Of a stretch of DNA of 60,347 bases, positions 53,501-60,347 are shown one piece after another. A program made the position numbers and the translations under genes. Position 1 is the stretch's first letter. Each line of letters opens with the position of its first letter. The DNA comes from an uncultured Clostridia bacterium (GTDB lineage: Bacteria; Bacillota; Clostridia; Oscillospirales; Acutalibacteraceae). The notes beneath the pieces are model-generated. The model did no database searches. It was not told the origin of the DNA and saw nothing but the letters and a program-made list of their open reading frames with translations. The DNA is taken from contig CANPXK010000005.1 of NCBI GenBank assembly GCA_947585965.1, positions 1 through 60,347 of the forward strand, in the 5' to 3' direction.

Positions 53501-54433
53501 GGCATCCTTTGCGCCATAGGGTATAGCATAGAACTGATCGAATGCTCTGAAGTGGTCTATACGGGTAACATCAAACATTCTTGCTGCACCGGCTATTCTT
53601 CTTATCCACCAGTCAAAGCCTGTTTCCTCAAGATAGATCCAGTCATAAAGGGGATTTCCCCAAAGCTGTCCCGTTTCCGAGAAATAATCCGGCGGGCAGC
53701 CCGCAACGCAAACAGGTTTGCGTTCATCATCGAGCCAGAACACATCGGGATTTGCCCATGTATCGGCACTGTCCATTGCCACATATATAGGCATATCTCC
53801 GAACAGCTTTATACCGTTATCATTGGCATATTCCTTGAGCTCAGCCCATTGCTTATAGAACATGAACTGTGTCCATTTCCAGAACATCACGTCCTCATAA
53901 AGCAACCTGAGATAGTAATCTATTGTATCGGGATTGCGGTATTTGATAAGTGGATCGGGCCATTCCGTCCATGCCTTATCGTCAAAGAATTTCTTGACCG
54001 ACATATACAAGGCGTAATCTGTCAGCCAACTGTTCTCATCCCTCATAAAATCCCAGAATTCCTGCTGATTTTTCTGCTTGAAAGCCTCATAAGCCTGTCT
54101 GAGAACATCAAATCTCACATTGTATATTCTTTCATAATCAATATACTGAGCATTTGAACCCCAATCAATCTTTTTCAGCTCTTCACGAGTCAGCAAGCCG
54201 TCTTCGCAAAGCAGGTCAAGGTCTATCATATACGGATTTCCCGCATATGTTGAAAACGACTGATACGGCGAATCACCGTAGCTTGTCGGACCTACCGGCA
54301 GCAGCTGCCAGTACGTCTGACCCGAAGCCTTGAGAAAGTCAATAAACTCATAGGCTGCCTTGCCCATTGTGCCTATTCCGTAAGGAGAAGGCAATGAAGT
54401 TATCGGCATTAATATGCCTGCACTTCTTGGCAT
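50576..54433 (-). CDS. Fusion of 4-alpha-glucanotransferase (MalQ) and glycogen phosphorylase (GlgP)
   Basis: 1285 residues in one open frame. Residues 1-492 are a complete amylomaltase (GH77) with catalytic Asp293 (RIDHFRAF), Glu340 (AEDLG) and Asp395 (THDNDT), the same numbers as in Thermus aquaticus MalQ. Residues 499-1285 are a complete GT35 phosphorylase starting MKKNAIIDNLVLTAKNEYC, with GNGGLGRLAACFLDS, HEYKRQLMN and the PLP lysine K1127 in EASGTSNMKFMANG. MalQ disproportionates malto-oligosaccharides and GlgP releases glucose-1-phosphate. Only LEDDKK separates them, and within that joint GGAGG (52951-52955) lies 11 bases before an in-frame ATG (52937-52939), so separate GlgP could also be made. 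See findings. Confidence 0.93.
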   Translation of the reverse strand: MPRSAGILMPITSLPSPYGIGTMGKAAYEFIDFLKASGQTYWQLLPVGPTSYGDSPYQSFSTYAGNPYMIDLDLLCEDGLLTREELKKIDWGSNAQYIDYERIYNVRFDVLRQAYEAFKQKNQQEFWDFMRDENSWLTDYALYMSVKKFFDDKAWTEWPDPLIKYRNPDTIDYYLRLLYEDVMFWKWTQFMFYKQWAELKEYANDNGIKLFGDMPIYVAMDSADTWANPDVFWLDDERKPVCVAGCPPDYFSETGQLWGNPLYDWIYLEETGFDWWIRRIAGAARMFDVTRIDHFRAFDQFYAIPYGAKDAVKGEWIDGPKMRFFEKMKQRLGDIPIIAEDLGLQTPGVKKLLEESGYPGMKILEFAFDSKEDSNYLPHNYTSNSVCYTGTHDNDTIMGWLSQASEKDVAFAEEYCRLDKTEGYNWGFIRTAYSSVSDYAIVQMQDILGLGSEARINIPSTLGGNWTWRMKKGAATPKLAKKLYNLSKNYRRLEDDKKMKKNAIIDNLVLTAKNEYCKELGELSPAELHDALGKAIMGDISERWAESKRNHANQRRAYYLSAEFLMGRMVYNNLYNMGVLEQTTKLLADKGVDINVFEEIDDAALGNGGLGRLAACFLDSAATHDVPLDGYGIRYKYGLFKQEIIDGFQVEVADDWQRFGDPWCVRRTEDTVTINFADQTVRAVPYDMAIIGYGTDNINTLRLWEAEAVNNFNFLEFNDSKYDEAVKEKNDAENISKVLYPNDNSYEGKVLRLKQQYFFSSASLQDIIKRYKRRHGNDYSQFPVETAIQLNDTHPTISIPELIRLLQNDGLSFDTAFDIAQRTFAYTNHTVMQEALEKWDIKLMTSILPDVYDIIVKINDRLLSELKNKGVEQEKIDNMRIDDGHVVHMARMATYVSSYVNGVAAIHTQILKDETLKEWYELYPERFQNKTNGVTQRRWLALCNPEYSEFITDLIGKKWIRNLDELKKLEDHINEKTIDKFNEIKYIKKRELSDFIQKHDHVYIDPSFMFDIQVKRLHEYKRQLMNAFSIMALYFRIKEGKLPNFTPTAFIFGAKAAPGYARAKAVIKYINEIANLVNNDPEVNQKMRVVFVANYNVSYAEKIIPAADIHEQISTAGTEASGTSNMKFMANGAVTIGTYDGANIEIAECAGEENEYIFGARVEEINELKENYDPEKIYEENEEIKRVIDTLIDGRFTDGGKKGEGSFKELHDSLLKGASWHKPDHYFILRDLPEYIETKIRVNNEYKDRRAFGYKCLKNTANCGKFSSDRTILEYASELWKVKSK

Positions 54434-54525
54434 AGATAAATCATCTCCGTTCTATTATATTATATTATTCTGCTTTTTTCCATCTACAGTTTGCATTTTA
54501 CTCATACTTTTTACATTCGTCATAT

Positions 54526-54554
54526 ATTTTATCATAAAATTTAAATATAATCAA
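54526..54554 (-). promoter_or_regulatory. Sigma-A promoter of malQ-glgP
   Basis: On the minus strand TTGATT (54549-54554), 17-nt spacer, TAAAAT (54526-54531), giving a leader of about 85 bases. Confidence 0.6.
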
Positions 54555-54688
54555 TACTTTTGCACAATTTTTTAATGCAAAAAAGCAAAAAAACTTACAC
54601 TTTCTTTTTTCTTACTTATTTTCCACATAAAAACCTGCCCGTAAATCCGACCGTAATACTAAAACAATCGGGACAAGCATAGACTATA

Positions 54689-55177
54689 TTACAGAAGCTC
54701 AGCAATATCCTTCGCAATTCTGATTGCATTAACAGAAGCAAGCTCTCTTATCCTATTTCTGTCATTTTTTCCGTTTTCGGAAAAATTGAATTTATATGCC
54801 ATGCTTTCCTTTGCCGCGACTCCTATATACACAAGCCCCACAGGCTTTTCATCGCTCCCTCCTCCCGGACCTGCAATACCTGTGGTTGATATCCCTATAT
54901 CCGCTTTGGAAATTCGTTTTATTCCCTCCGCCATCTCGATGGCAGTCTGCTCGCTGTATTCCGTATATTTATCAAGTGTTTCCCGTGATACTCCCAAGAG
55001 CTCATGCTTTATCCGGTTTGAATAAGAGCATACCCCACATTCTATAACCTCTGAAGCTCCCGGTATACCGGTAATAATCTCGGATATCATTCCTCCTGTC
55101 AGGCTTTCGGCAGAGGCAATTTTTAACCCCTTACCTTTCAACAGGTCAACGAGCTGCTTACTTATTTTTTCTTCCAT
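54689..55177 (-). CDS. pncC: Nicotinamide-nucleotide amidohydrolase (PncC, CinA C-terminal domain only)
   Basis: 162 residues from the chosen ATG (GGAGGTTATGTT upstream; the frame extends to 55234). CinA-C motifs: SAESLTGGMISEIITGIPGAS, GVCSYSNRIKHELLGV, TTGIAGPGGGSDEKPVGLVYIG. The enzyme deamidates NMN to nicotinate mononucleotide, recycling it for NAD synthesis. The N-terminal COG1058 half found in CinA is absent, as in E. coli YgaD. Confidence 0.9.
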   Translation of the reverse strand: MEEKISKQLVDLLKGKGLKIASAESLTGGMISEIITGIPGASEVIECGVCSYSNRIKHELLGVSRETLDKYTEYSEQTAIEMAEGIKRISKADIGISTTGIAGPGGGSDEKPVGLVYIGVAAKESMAYKFNFSENGKNDRNRIRELASVNAIRIAKDIAELL

Positions 55178-55381
55178 AACATAACCTCCATTTATATATG
55201 TACTTATTTTATCATTTATTGACCAAAAACACAATAATTTTGTTATAAATAACGAAATTAATTATTCCGGTGCATAGATATTCGGTTGTTAATAATTTGT
55301 TAATAATTTAATTTTAAAATTTATATCAGGACGGATTTACGAAACGGCTGTTCATAAAAATTCAGAAACGGAGGTATCCCC

Positions 55382-55903
55382 ATGCTAAGAAATTTATCAT
55401 TCGATGATACTATACTTATAAACATAATACTTGCAGCCATATGGCATTTTGTTACTTATGTCCTGTGCATATATATTGATACCGGGTTCTTCGATGCCTC
55501 CAAAAAATACTACCGGTCAAGAAAATGGGAAAATGACGGAAAAATATATAACGATGTCCTTAAAATAAACCGCTGGAAAGATCTTCTGCCGCAATATGTC
55601 GGAAAGGACGGCTTTTCCAAAAGTCATCTCACGGATGTATCTGTTGAATACCTTGATGAATTTATAATGGAAACCTGCCGCGGAGAATGGAATCATGCCA
55701 TGAATTGTCTGTTTGCAGTTGTTCTCTTTGCAATAAACAGCTTTCCCACAGCGGTTATACTGACTCTGCTGTTGCTTGTAGGTAATGCCCCGTTTGTAAT
55801 TATACAGAGATATAACAGATTCAGACTTCAGAAGCTTCGCAGAATGATTATACGCAGAACCGAGAGAAATCGGGAAAGAGAAATCTCCGGTGTTACCGTA
55901 TAA
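55382..55903 (+). CDS. CrtO-like membrane protein (glycosyl-4,4'-diaponeurosporenoate acyltransferase family)
   Basis: 173 residues. Two hydrophobic segments flank a soluble core: INIILAAIWHFVTYVLCIYI near the N-terminus and a long segment near 105-140 (MNCLFAVVLFAINSFPTAVILTLLLLV, part). The core carries NRWKDLLPQYVG and FIMETCRGEWNHA, the conserved signature of the CrtO family. Named for the last step of staphyloxanthin synthesis, but most such proteins occur without carotenoid genes and their role is unknown. GGAGGTATCCCC precedes the ATG. Confidence 0.75.
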   Translation: MLRNLSFDDTILINIILAAIWHFVTYVLCIYIDTGFFDASKKYYRSRKWENDGKIYNDVLKINRWKDLLPQYVGKDGFSKSHLTDVSVEYLDEFIMETCRGEWNHAMNCLFAVVLFAINSFPTAVILTLLLLVGNAPFVIIQRYNRFRLQKLRRMIIRRTERNREREISGVTV

Positions 55904-55925
55904 CAGTGCAGAAAAAGGTAAAGCT

Positions 55926-56657
55926 ATGGATTGGTTTTTTGCGGAAAATATTGGAGAAGAGGGCAGCCTGTACCTTATCACGGGTGAGGATGCCGTACAT
56001 ATTACAAAATCCCTCAGAATGTCGGTAGGCGAGGTTATAACACTTTGCGGAAATGACAAAAAGGAGCGCCTTTGCAGAATTGAGCGTATCAATGCGGAGG
56101 GCGTACTTGTGAAGGTATGCTCCTCAGAAGAATGTATGCACGAACCTGATATTGAAGTTACATTATATTTTGCCCTGACAAAGGGAGATAAACCCGAAAC
56201 CGTGATACAAAAATCAATAGAGTTAGGTGTATGCAGAATCGCGCCTGTTCTTACGGACAGGTGTATCTCACGACCCGATGATAAATCTGCACAAAAAAAA
56301 CTTTTGCGATATCGGAAAATTGCTTTGCAGGCAGCTATGCAGTCAAGACGGGGAATTATACCTGAGGTGTATCCCATTGTTGAACTCGGAAAAATCACGG
56401 AAGAGCTTGCGGAATATGATAAGGTAATATTATTTTACGAGGGCGGCGGAAAGCCTTTGAGGGAGCTTATATCCGAAAATGATAAAAAAATAGCCGTATT
56501 TATCGGTCCCGAGGGTGGTTTCGGCGAGAACGAGGTCGCTTTTTTGACAGAAAACGGAGCTGTACCTTCAACACTCGGCAAAAGGATTTTAAGGGCGGAA
56601 ACCGCACCTGTTGCGGCTCTTGCGGCAATCATGTTCCATACGGGAAATCTTGAATAA
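55926..56657 (+). CDS. rsmE: 16S rRNA m3U1498 methyltransferase RsmE
   Basis: 243 residues. The N-terminal PUA-like domain has MDWFFAENIGEEGSLYLITG and AVHITKSLRMSVGE. The SPOUT methyltransferase shows YFALTKGDKPETVIQKSIEL, IGPEGGFGENE and the knot region LGKRILRAETAPVAAL. It methylates U1498 of 16S rRNA. The ATG at 55926 has AAAAGG upstream and is the family start; an in-frame ATG at 55890 lies inside the preceding gene. Confidence 0.94.
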   Translation: MDWFFAENIGEEGSLYLITGEDAVHITKSLRMSVGEVITLCGNDKKERLCRIERINAEGVLVKVCSSEECMHEPDIEVTLYFALTKGDKPETVIQKSIELGVCRIAPVLTDRCISRPDDKSAQKKLLRYRKIALQAAMQSRRGIIPEVYPIVELGKITEELAEYDKVILFYEGGGKPLRELISENDKKIAVFIGPEGGFGENEVAFLTENGAVPSTLGKRILRAETAPVAALAAIMFHTGNLE

Positions 56658-56673
56658 TGAGGAGACTAAAGAA

Positions 56674-57381
56674 ATGATAGGAATAATCGGAGCAATGGAT
56701 AGTGAAACGGACGGACTCATAAAAAAAATGGAAAATCCGCGGGAAAGAATTATAAGCTCGATTAAATTTACATCAGGAAAAATCTTCGGAACAGACTGCG
56801 TCATAGCAAAATGCGGAATAGGAAAGGTCAATGCGGCAGTATGCACACAAACCATGATACTTGAATACAGCCCCGACAAAATCATAAACAGCGGTATCGC
56901 CGGAAGTACATCGGATAAAACACATATAGGCAGCGTAGTAATTGCCGAAAACGTAGTTCAGCATGATTTTGACACCACCGTTATCGGCGACGAGCTTGCG
57001 ACACTTTTTCTTCCCGATGATACAAGCGTAAAATATATTCCGTGTGATGAAGAGCTTTTCGCTGAGCTTAAGCAGACCTGCTCAGGACTTGCAGATATAG
57101 ATTTTACTACCGGAACGGTTGCAACAGGCGACCAATTCATAGGCACAAGGGAAAAACGCTTTGAGATAAATGAAGCCCTCGGAGCTATCGCCTGCGAAAT
57201 GGAGGGAGGAAGTATAGGTCAGGTATGTTACCTGAATAAAATTCCATTCTGCATACTTCGCTCAATTTCAGATGACAGTACAAGTGACGAAAGTGCTGAA
57301 GTTGAATATAATACCTTTGCACAATCTGCATCGGAAAAGGCAATAGAGATAATTACAGCCTACATAAAGAGGATATCATGA
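56674..57381 (+). CDS. mtnN: 5'-methylthioadenosine/S-adenosylhomocysteine nucleosidase
   Basis: 235 residues. Family motifs: MIGIIGAMDSETDGLIKKME with the catalytic-site Glu11, CGIGKVNAAVCTQ, INSGIAGS, ACEMEGGSIGQVCY and RSISDDST with the catalytic Asp. It splits adenine from MTA and SAH for methionine and SAM recycling. The start at 56674 follows GAGGAGACTAAAGAA; the longer frame overlaps rsmE. It ends overlapping the HAD gene by 4 bases. Confidence 0.93.
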   Translation: MIGIIGAMDSETDGLIKKMENPRERIISSIKFTSGKIFGTDCVIAKCGIGKVNAAVCTQTMILEYSPDKIINSGIAGSTSDKTHIGSVVIAENVVQHDFDTTVIGDELATLFLPDDTSVKYIPCDEELFAELKQTCSGLADIDFTTGTVATGDQFIGTREKRFEINEALGAIACEMEGGSIGQVCYLNKIPFCILRSISDDSTSDESAEVEYNTFAQSASEKAIEIITAYIKRIS

Positions 57382-58031
57382 TGACAAACTTCAAGGGTAT
57401 AATATTTGACATGGACGGTGTAATCTTTGATTCCGAAAGATTATACCTTGAGTGCTGCATGGAAGCTGCCGCTATATTCGGTATTGATGATATGGAAAAC
57501 ACCTGTATGTCCTGCATAGGTCTGAACACCGAAAGAACTCTTGCGAGATTTTCCGAGGTTTACGGAGAAGATTTTCCCGTCAATGACTTCTGGAAAGAGG
57601 CAACCTCACGATTTGCACAAAAGGTTCAAAACAACCTTCTGCCTGTAAAAAAGGGTGCGAGAGAACTTCTTGAATATCTTAAAAACAATAATGTACCCGT
57701 TGCCCTTGCTTCATCTACAATAACCGGTCGGGTGCGAAGCGAGCTTGCCGCAGCGGGACTTATTAATTATTTTGATGTCATAGTCGGCGGAGATATGGTA
57801 GACAAAAGCAAACCCGAGCCGGATATTTTTCTTTATGCTGCGGATAAACTGAAAATCCCCGCAAAGAACTGCTGTATAATCGAGGACAGCTTTAACGGTG
57901 TGCGTGCCGCACACGCTTCAGGGGCATTTGTCATTATGGTTCCCGACCTTATTCAACCTACGGAGGAGATCGCCCTGCTTGCCGATATGATCCTCCCATC
58001 ACTTGCCGATGTCGGAAAATACTTGAAATAA
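57378..58031 (+). CDS. HAD-superfamily hydrolase (beta-phosphoglucomutase-like)
   Basis: 217 residues. HAD motif I FDMDGVIFDSE with the two catalytic Asp, motif II VALASST, motif III DKSKPEPDIF and motif IV IEDSFNGVRAA. The four-helix cap after motif I is of the beta-phosphoglucomutase/phosphoglycolate type. The substrate cannot be told from sequence. ATG overlaps the nucleosidase stop, so the two are translationally coupled. Confidence 0.85.
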   Translation: MMTNFKGIIFDMDGVIFDSERLYLECCMEAAAIFGIDDMENTCMSCIGLNTERTLARFSEVYGEDFPVNDFWKEATSRFAQKVQNNLLPVKKGARELLEYLKNNNVPVALASSTITGRVRSELAAAGLINYFDVIVGGDMVDKSKPEPDIFLYAADKLKIPAKNCCIIEDSFNGVRAAHASGAFVIMVPDLIQPTEEIALLADMILPSLADVGKYLK

Positions 58032-58040
58032 TTACATAAT

Positions 58041-58075
58041 ATCGCAGACCGCCGATGTCTGCGATTTATTTTTTA
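58041..58075 (+). terminator. Terminator after the HAD gene
   Basis: ATCGCAGAC (58041-58049) pairs with GTCTGCGAT (58057-58065), followed by TTATTTTTTAT. Confidence 0.85.
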
Positions 58076-58140
58076 TATATCATAGCCTGAAATCCATCCC
58101 CGAAAATACCTCAAAACAATTATATACAGTTTTAAAAATA

Positions 58141-58169
58141 TTGACAAAACGGAAAAAACTGTTTATACT
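58141..58169 (+). promoter_or_regulatory. Consensus sigma-A promoter of the ABC transporter gene
   Basis: TTGACA (58141-58146), exactly 17 nt, TATACT (58164-58169), about 55 bases before the ATG at 58228. Confidence 0.8.
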
Positions 58170-58227
58170 GCTAATGTAATATAAAGGACGGATTTTAATC
58201 ACCGTTCGATAAAGGAGAATCATAAAT

Positions 58228-60347
58228 ATGCTGCAACTGAAAAAAATTAAAAAGGAATATCATACTGGTGACCTTACTCAGACAGCACTTGATGAAGTAA
58301 GCCTCAACTTCAGGGATAATGAATTTGTCGCAATACTCGGTCCAAGCGGCTCAGGTAAAACGACCCTGCTCAATATTGTCGGGGGGCTTGACAGATATGA
58401 CAGCGGCGACCTCATCATCAACGGAACATCCACCAAGAAGTATCGGGACAGGGATTGGGATGCATACCGCAATCATACGATAGGCTTTGTATTTCAGAGC
58501 TATAACCTTATCCCCCATCAGAATATCCTTTCAAATGTGGAGCTTGCACTGACAATTTCCGGCATATCTAAATCGGAAAGGAGAAAACGTGCAAAGGAAG
58601 CACTTGAAAAGGTCGGTCTTATCGAACATATACATAAACGTCCGAATCAGCTTTCCGGAGGACAGATGCAGCGTGTCGCCATTGCAAGAGCACTGGTAAA
58701 CGACCCCGATATTCTTCTTGCCGATGAGCCTACGGGTGCCCTTGATTCGGAAACAAGCGTACAGGTCATGGATATGCTCAAAGAAGTGGCAAAGGACAGG
58801 CTTGTTATCATGGTTACGCATAATCCCGAACTCGCGGAGCAATACTCCACAAGAATTGTAAGGCTCAAGGACGGTAGGATAATCTCAGACAGCGATCCGT
58901 TTGATATAAAGACCGATAAGGAAGAAAAGCCCCAACATAAGAAAATGGGAAAAACCTCCATGTCATTCTTTACCTCCCTTGCCCTCAGCTTTAACAACCT
59001 CAGAACCAAAAAAGGCAGAACCATTCTTACAGCCTTTGCGGGATCAATAGGAATAATCGGAATTGCACTTATATTATCACTTTCAAACGGTGTCAATACA
59101 TATATAACAGATATACAGCGTGATGCCATGTCTTCATATCCGATCAAAATTGATGCACAAAGCGTTGATCTTTCCGCTCTTATGGAAACAACAGCCGATA
59201 TTGATGATGAAGAAATAAACCACAAAAAAGATGCCGTATACTCAAACAGTATCAGCCTTGACAGCTTTTCAAGCTTTACATCAAGTATTACAACAAATAA
59301 CCTTACCGATTTCAAGAAATATCTTGATAATCCCAAAAGCAAAATTCATGACTATATAGAAGAAAACGGCATAGTATACAGCTATGACACCGCATTTGAT
59401 GTATTCAGCTACGATAAGGACGGGGTCATTGTAAATCTTGACGGAAGCACTCTTAACCAAGAATTGGCGGATTCCCTCGGTGTGAGTGCAACCGGCGGAA
59501 CAAACAGCATGAGCAGCCTGTCATTTATGACTCCAAACAAGAATAAGAATATATCTCAGATACTGCCCGGCAAGAACGGTGATACCGTAAGTAAATCAAT
59601 AAAAGATAATTATGATTTGGTTTACGGCAAATATCCCGAAAAGTATAACGAGGTCGTTCTTGTACTTAATAAGAATAATGAAATTCTCCTGACCGCATTC
59701 TATGAAATGGGTATTCTCCCCTCAGACGAATACAAAGATTTTCTTAAGAGAATGGGCGACGGTGAAAAAATTGAATTTGACACCGAAAAGCTGAGCTACA
59801 AGGACATCTGTAAAACACAACTTTATCTTCTCCCCGCAAGCGATTATTATACCGAAAACGAAAACGGGATCTACAGCAAATCCGAGAGCAATGCGGAAAT
59901 TGATGCTCTTATAAAGAACAAAGCAATAAAGCTGAAATTCACGGGTGTTATCCGTCCCAACGAGGATTGCGATGCCGAACTTATATCCACACCTATAGGC
60001 TATACAAATAAGCTTACTGATTATCTTATAAAATACGCCGAAAAAAGTGATGTTGTCAAGGAGCAGAAAAAAAATAAGGATATAAATATTTTAACAGGAA
60101 TGAGCTTTAATCCGGAATCGGATGACGAAAAAATACAGGATGTAAAGAATTTCTTTTCCAAAATGGGTATATCGGATAAGGCAAAATTAATGAAAACGCT
60201 GTCCTCGGTCGATTCTCAGAATATACAAGCTTCACAGACATCCCAGCTTCCTCAGGATATGCAGACTCCTCAGACATCCCAGCTTCCTCAGGATATGCAG
60301 ACTCCTCAGACATCCCAGCTTCCTCAGGATATGCAGACTCCTCAGAC
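58228..60347 (+). CDS. MacB-type ABC transporter, ATPase fused to an FtsX-like permease (right end cut)
   Basis: The frame is open from ATG 58228 (AAAGGAG upstream) to the window edge, 706 residues so far. Residues 1-220 are the ATPase: Walker A GPSGSGKTT, signature LSGGQMQRVAIARALV, Walker B ILLADEPTGALD, switch MVTHN. The first membrane helix lies at about 270-290 (RTILTAFAGSIGIIGIALIL), followed by a large extracytoplasmic domain; the remaining helices lie beyond the window. Proteins of this kind export or extract lipids, peptides and antibiotics. Residues 670-706 are a 12-residue repeat, QTSQLPQDMQTP. The C-terminus is not visible. Confidence 0.9.
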   Translation, partial: MLQLKKIKKEYHTGDLTQTALDEVSLNFRDNEFVAILGPSGSGKTTLLNIVGGLDRYDSGDLIINGTSTKKYRDRDWDAYRNHTIGFVFQSYNLIPHQNILSNVELALTISGISKSERRKRAKEALEKVGLIEHIHKRPNQLSGGQMQRVAIARALVNDPDILLADEPTGALDSETSVQVMDMLKEVAKDRLVIMVTHNPELAEQYSTRIVRLKDGRIISDSDPFDIKTDKEEKPQHKKMGKTSMSFFTSLALSFNNLRTKKGRTILTAFAGSIGIIGIALILSLSNGVNTYITDIQRDAMSSYPIKIDAQSVDLSALMETTADIDDEEINHKKDAVYSNSISLDSFSSFTSSITTNNLTDFKKYLDNPKSKIHDYIEENGIVYSYDTAFDVFSYDKDGVIVNLDGSTLNQELADSLGVSATGGTNSMSSLSFMTPNKNKNISQILPGKNGDTVSKSIKDNYDLVYGKYPEKYNEVVLVLNKNNEILLTAFYEMGILPSDEYKDFLKRMGDGEKIEFDTEKLSYKDICKTQLYLLPASDYYTENENGIYSKSESNAEIDALIKNKAIKLKFTGVIRPNEDCDAELISTPIGYTNKLTDYLIKYAEKSDVVKEQKKNKDINILTGMSFNPESDDEKIQDVKNFFSKMGISDKAKLMKTLSSVDSQNIQASQTSQLPQDMQTPQTSQLPQDMQTPQTSQLPQDMQTPQ
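60235..60347 (+). repeat. 36-bp coding tandem repeat in the ABC transporter
   Basis: Three full units (60235-60270, 60271-60306, 60307-60342), identical to the eye, and the start of a fourth at the window edge. The unit is in frame and encodes QTSQLPQDMQTP. Confidence 0.9.

Noticed and set aside
58647-59342. 231-codon minus-strand frame opposite the ABC transporter
   Set aside because: It is the antisense of the ATPase/permease coding sequence; the plus frame carries all ABC motifs.

Overview
The window looks like chromosomal DNA from a low-to-moderate GC, spore-forming member of the Clostridia, most likely Oscillospiraceae/Ruminococcus-like. Evidence: spoIVB next to spo0A, a spoVM-type peptide, PASTA kinase/phosphatase, Firmicutes-style gene order, strong purine-rich ribosome binding sites and sigma-A promoters (TTGACA/17/TATAAT type). 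No rRNA or tRNA genes, CRISPR arrays or complete insertion sequences were seen.

Layout. 1-373 is debris of two coding frames, followed by a LysM protein, an RNA pseudouridine synthase and an orphan sugar-ABC ATPase. From 17061 down to 3445 (minus strand) runs the classic yicC-remA-gmk-rpoZ-priA-def-fmt-rsmB-rlmN-stp-prkC-rsgA-thiN-spoVM cluster, in the same order as in Bacillus but without coaBC and rpe. The terminal 30-codon spoVM gene is easy to miss. 17125-20280 is accessory: a non-coding stretch, a CAP-domain lipoprotein and a secreted low-complexity protein. 20290-22460 holds spoIVB-spo0A. 22555-24299 is a compact cassette: an XRE regulator divergent from a JAMM protease, a Cys-rich small protein and a TM2 protein, with a repeated operator over the promoter. 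After a GNAT acetyltransferase, a large carbohydrate-binding lipoprotein and a DUF3592-like membrane protein comes a second long minus-strand block, 43253 to 27972: trmFO-plsX-rnc-radical SAM-smc-ftsY-ITPase-yhbY-nadD-unknown-yqeK-rsfS-leuS.

43482-44462 is a secreted protein with two SLAP-like repeats. 44463-45915 has no gene. It holds a 257-bp unit in three tandem copies and then a structured element with subterminal hairpins and its own perfect promoter, ending just before glyA. After glyA come an ECF sigma/anti-sigma pair, two tandem paralogous zinc-ribbon membrane proteins, and a 1285-residue protein fusing 4-alpha-glucanotransferase (MalQ) to glycogen phosphorylase (GlgP). The right end carries pncC, a CrtO-like membrane protein, rsmE, an MTA/SAH nucleosidase and a HAD phosphatase, then a MacB-type ABC transporter cut by the window edge inside a 36-bp coding tandem repeat.

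Together these are mostly housekeeping functions (translation, ribosome assembly, lipid and replication restart, chromosome organisation), sporulation genes, glycogen use and cell-surface proteins. The most novel points are the MalQ-GlgP fusion with an embedded ribosome binding site, the JAMM/TM2 cassette with its operator, the repeat/structured-element region before glyA, the probable non-AUG starts of spoIVB and the radical SAM gene, a Spo0A with an altered acidic pocket, and an FtsY with a charged C-terminal tail.
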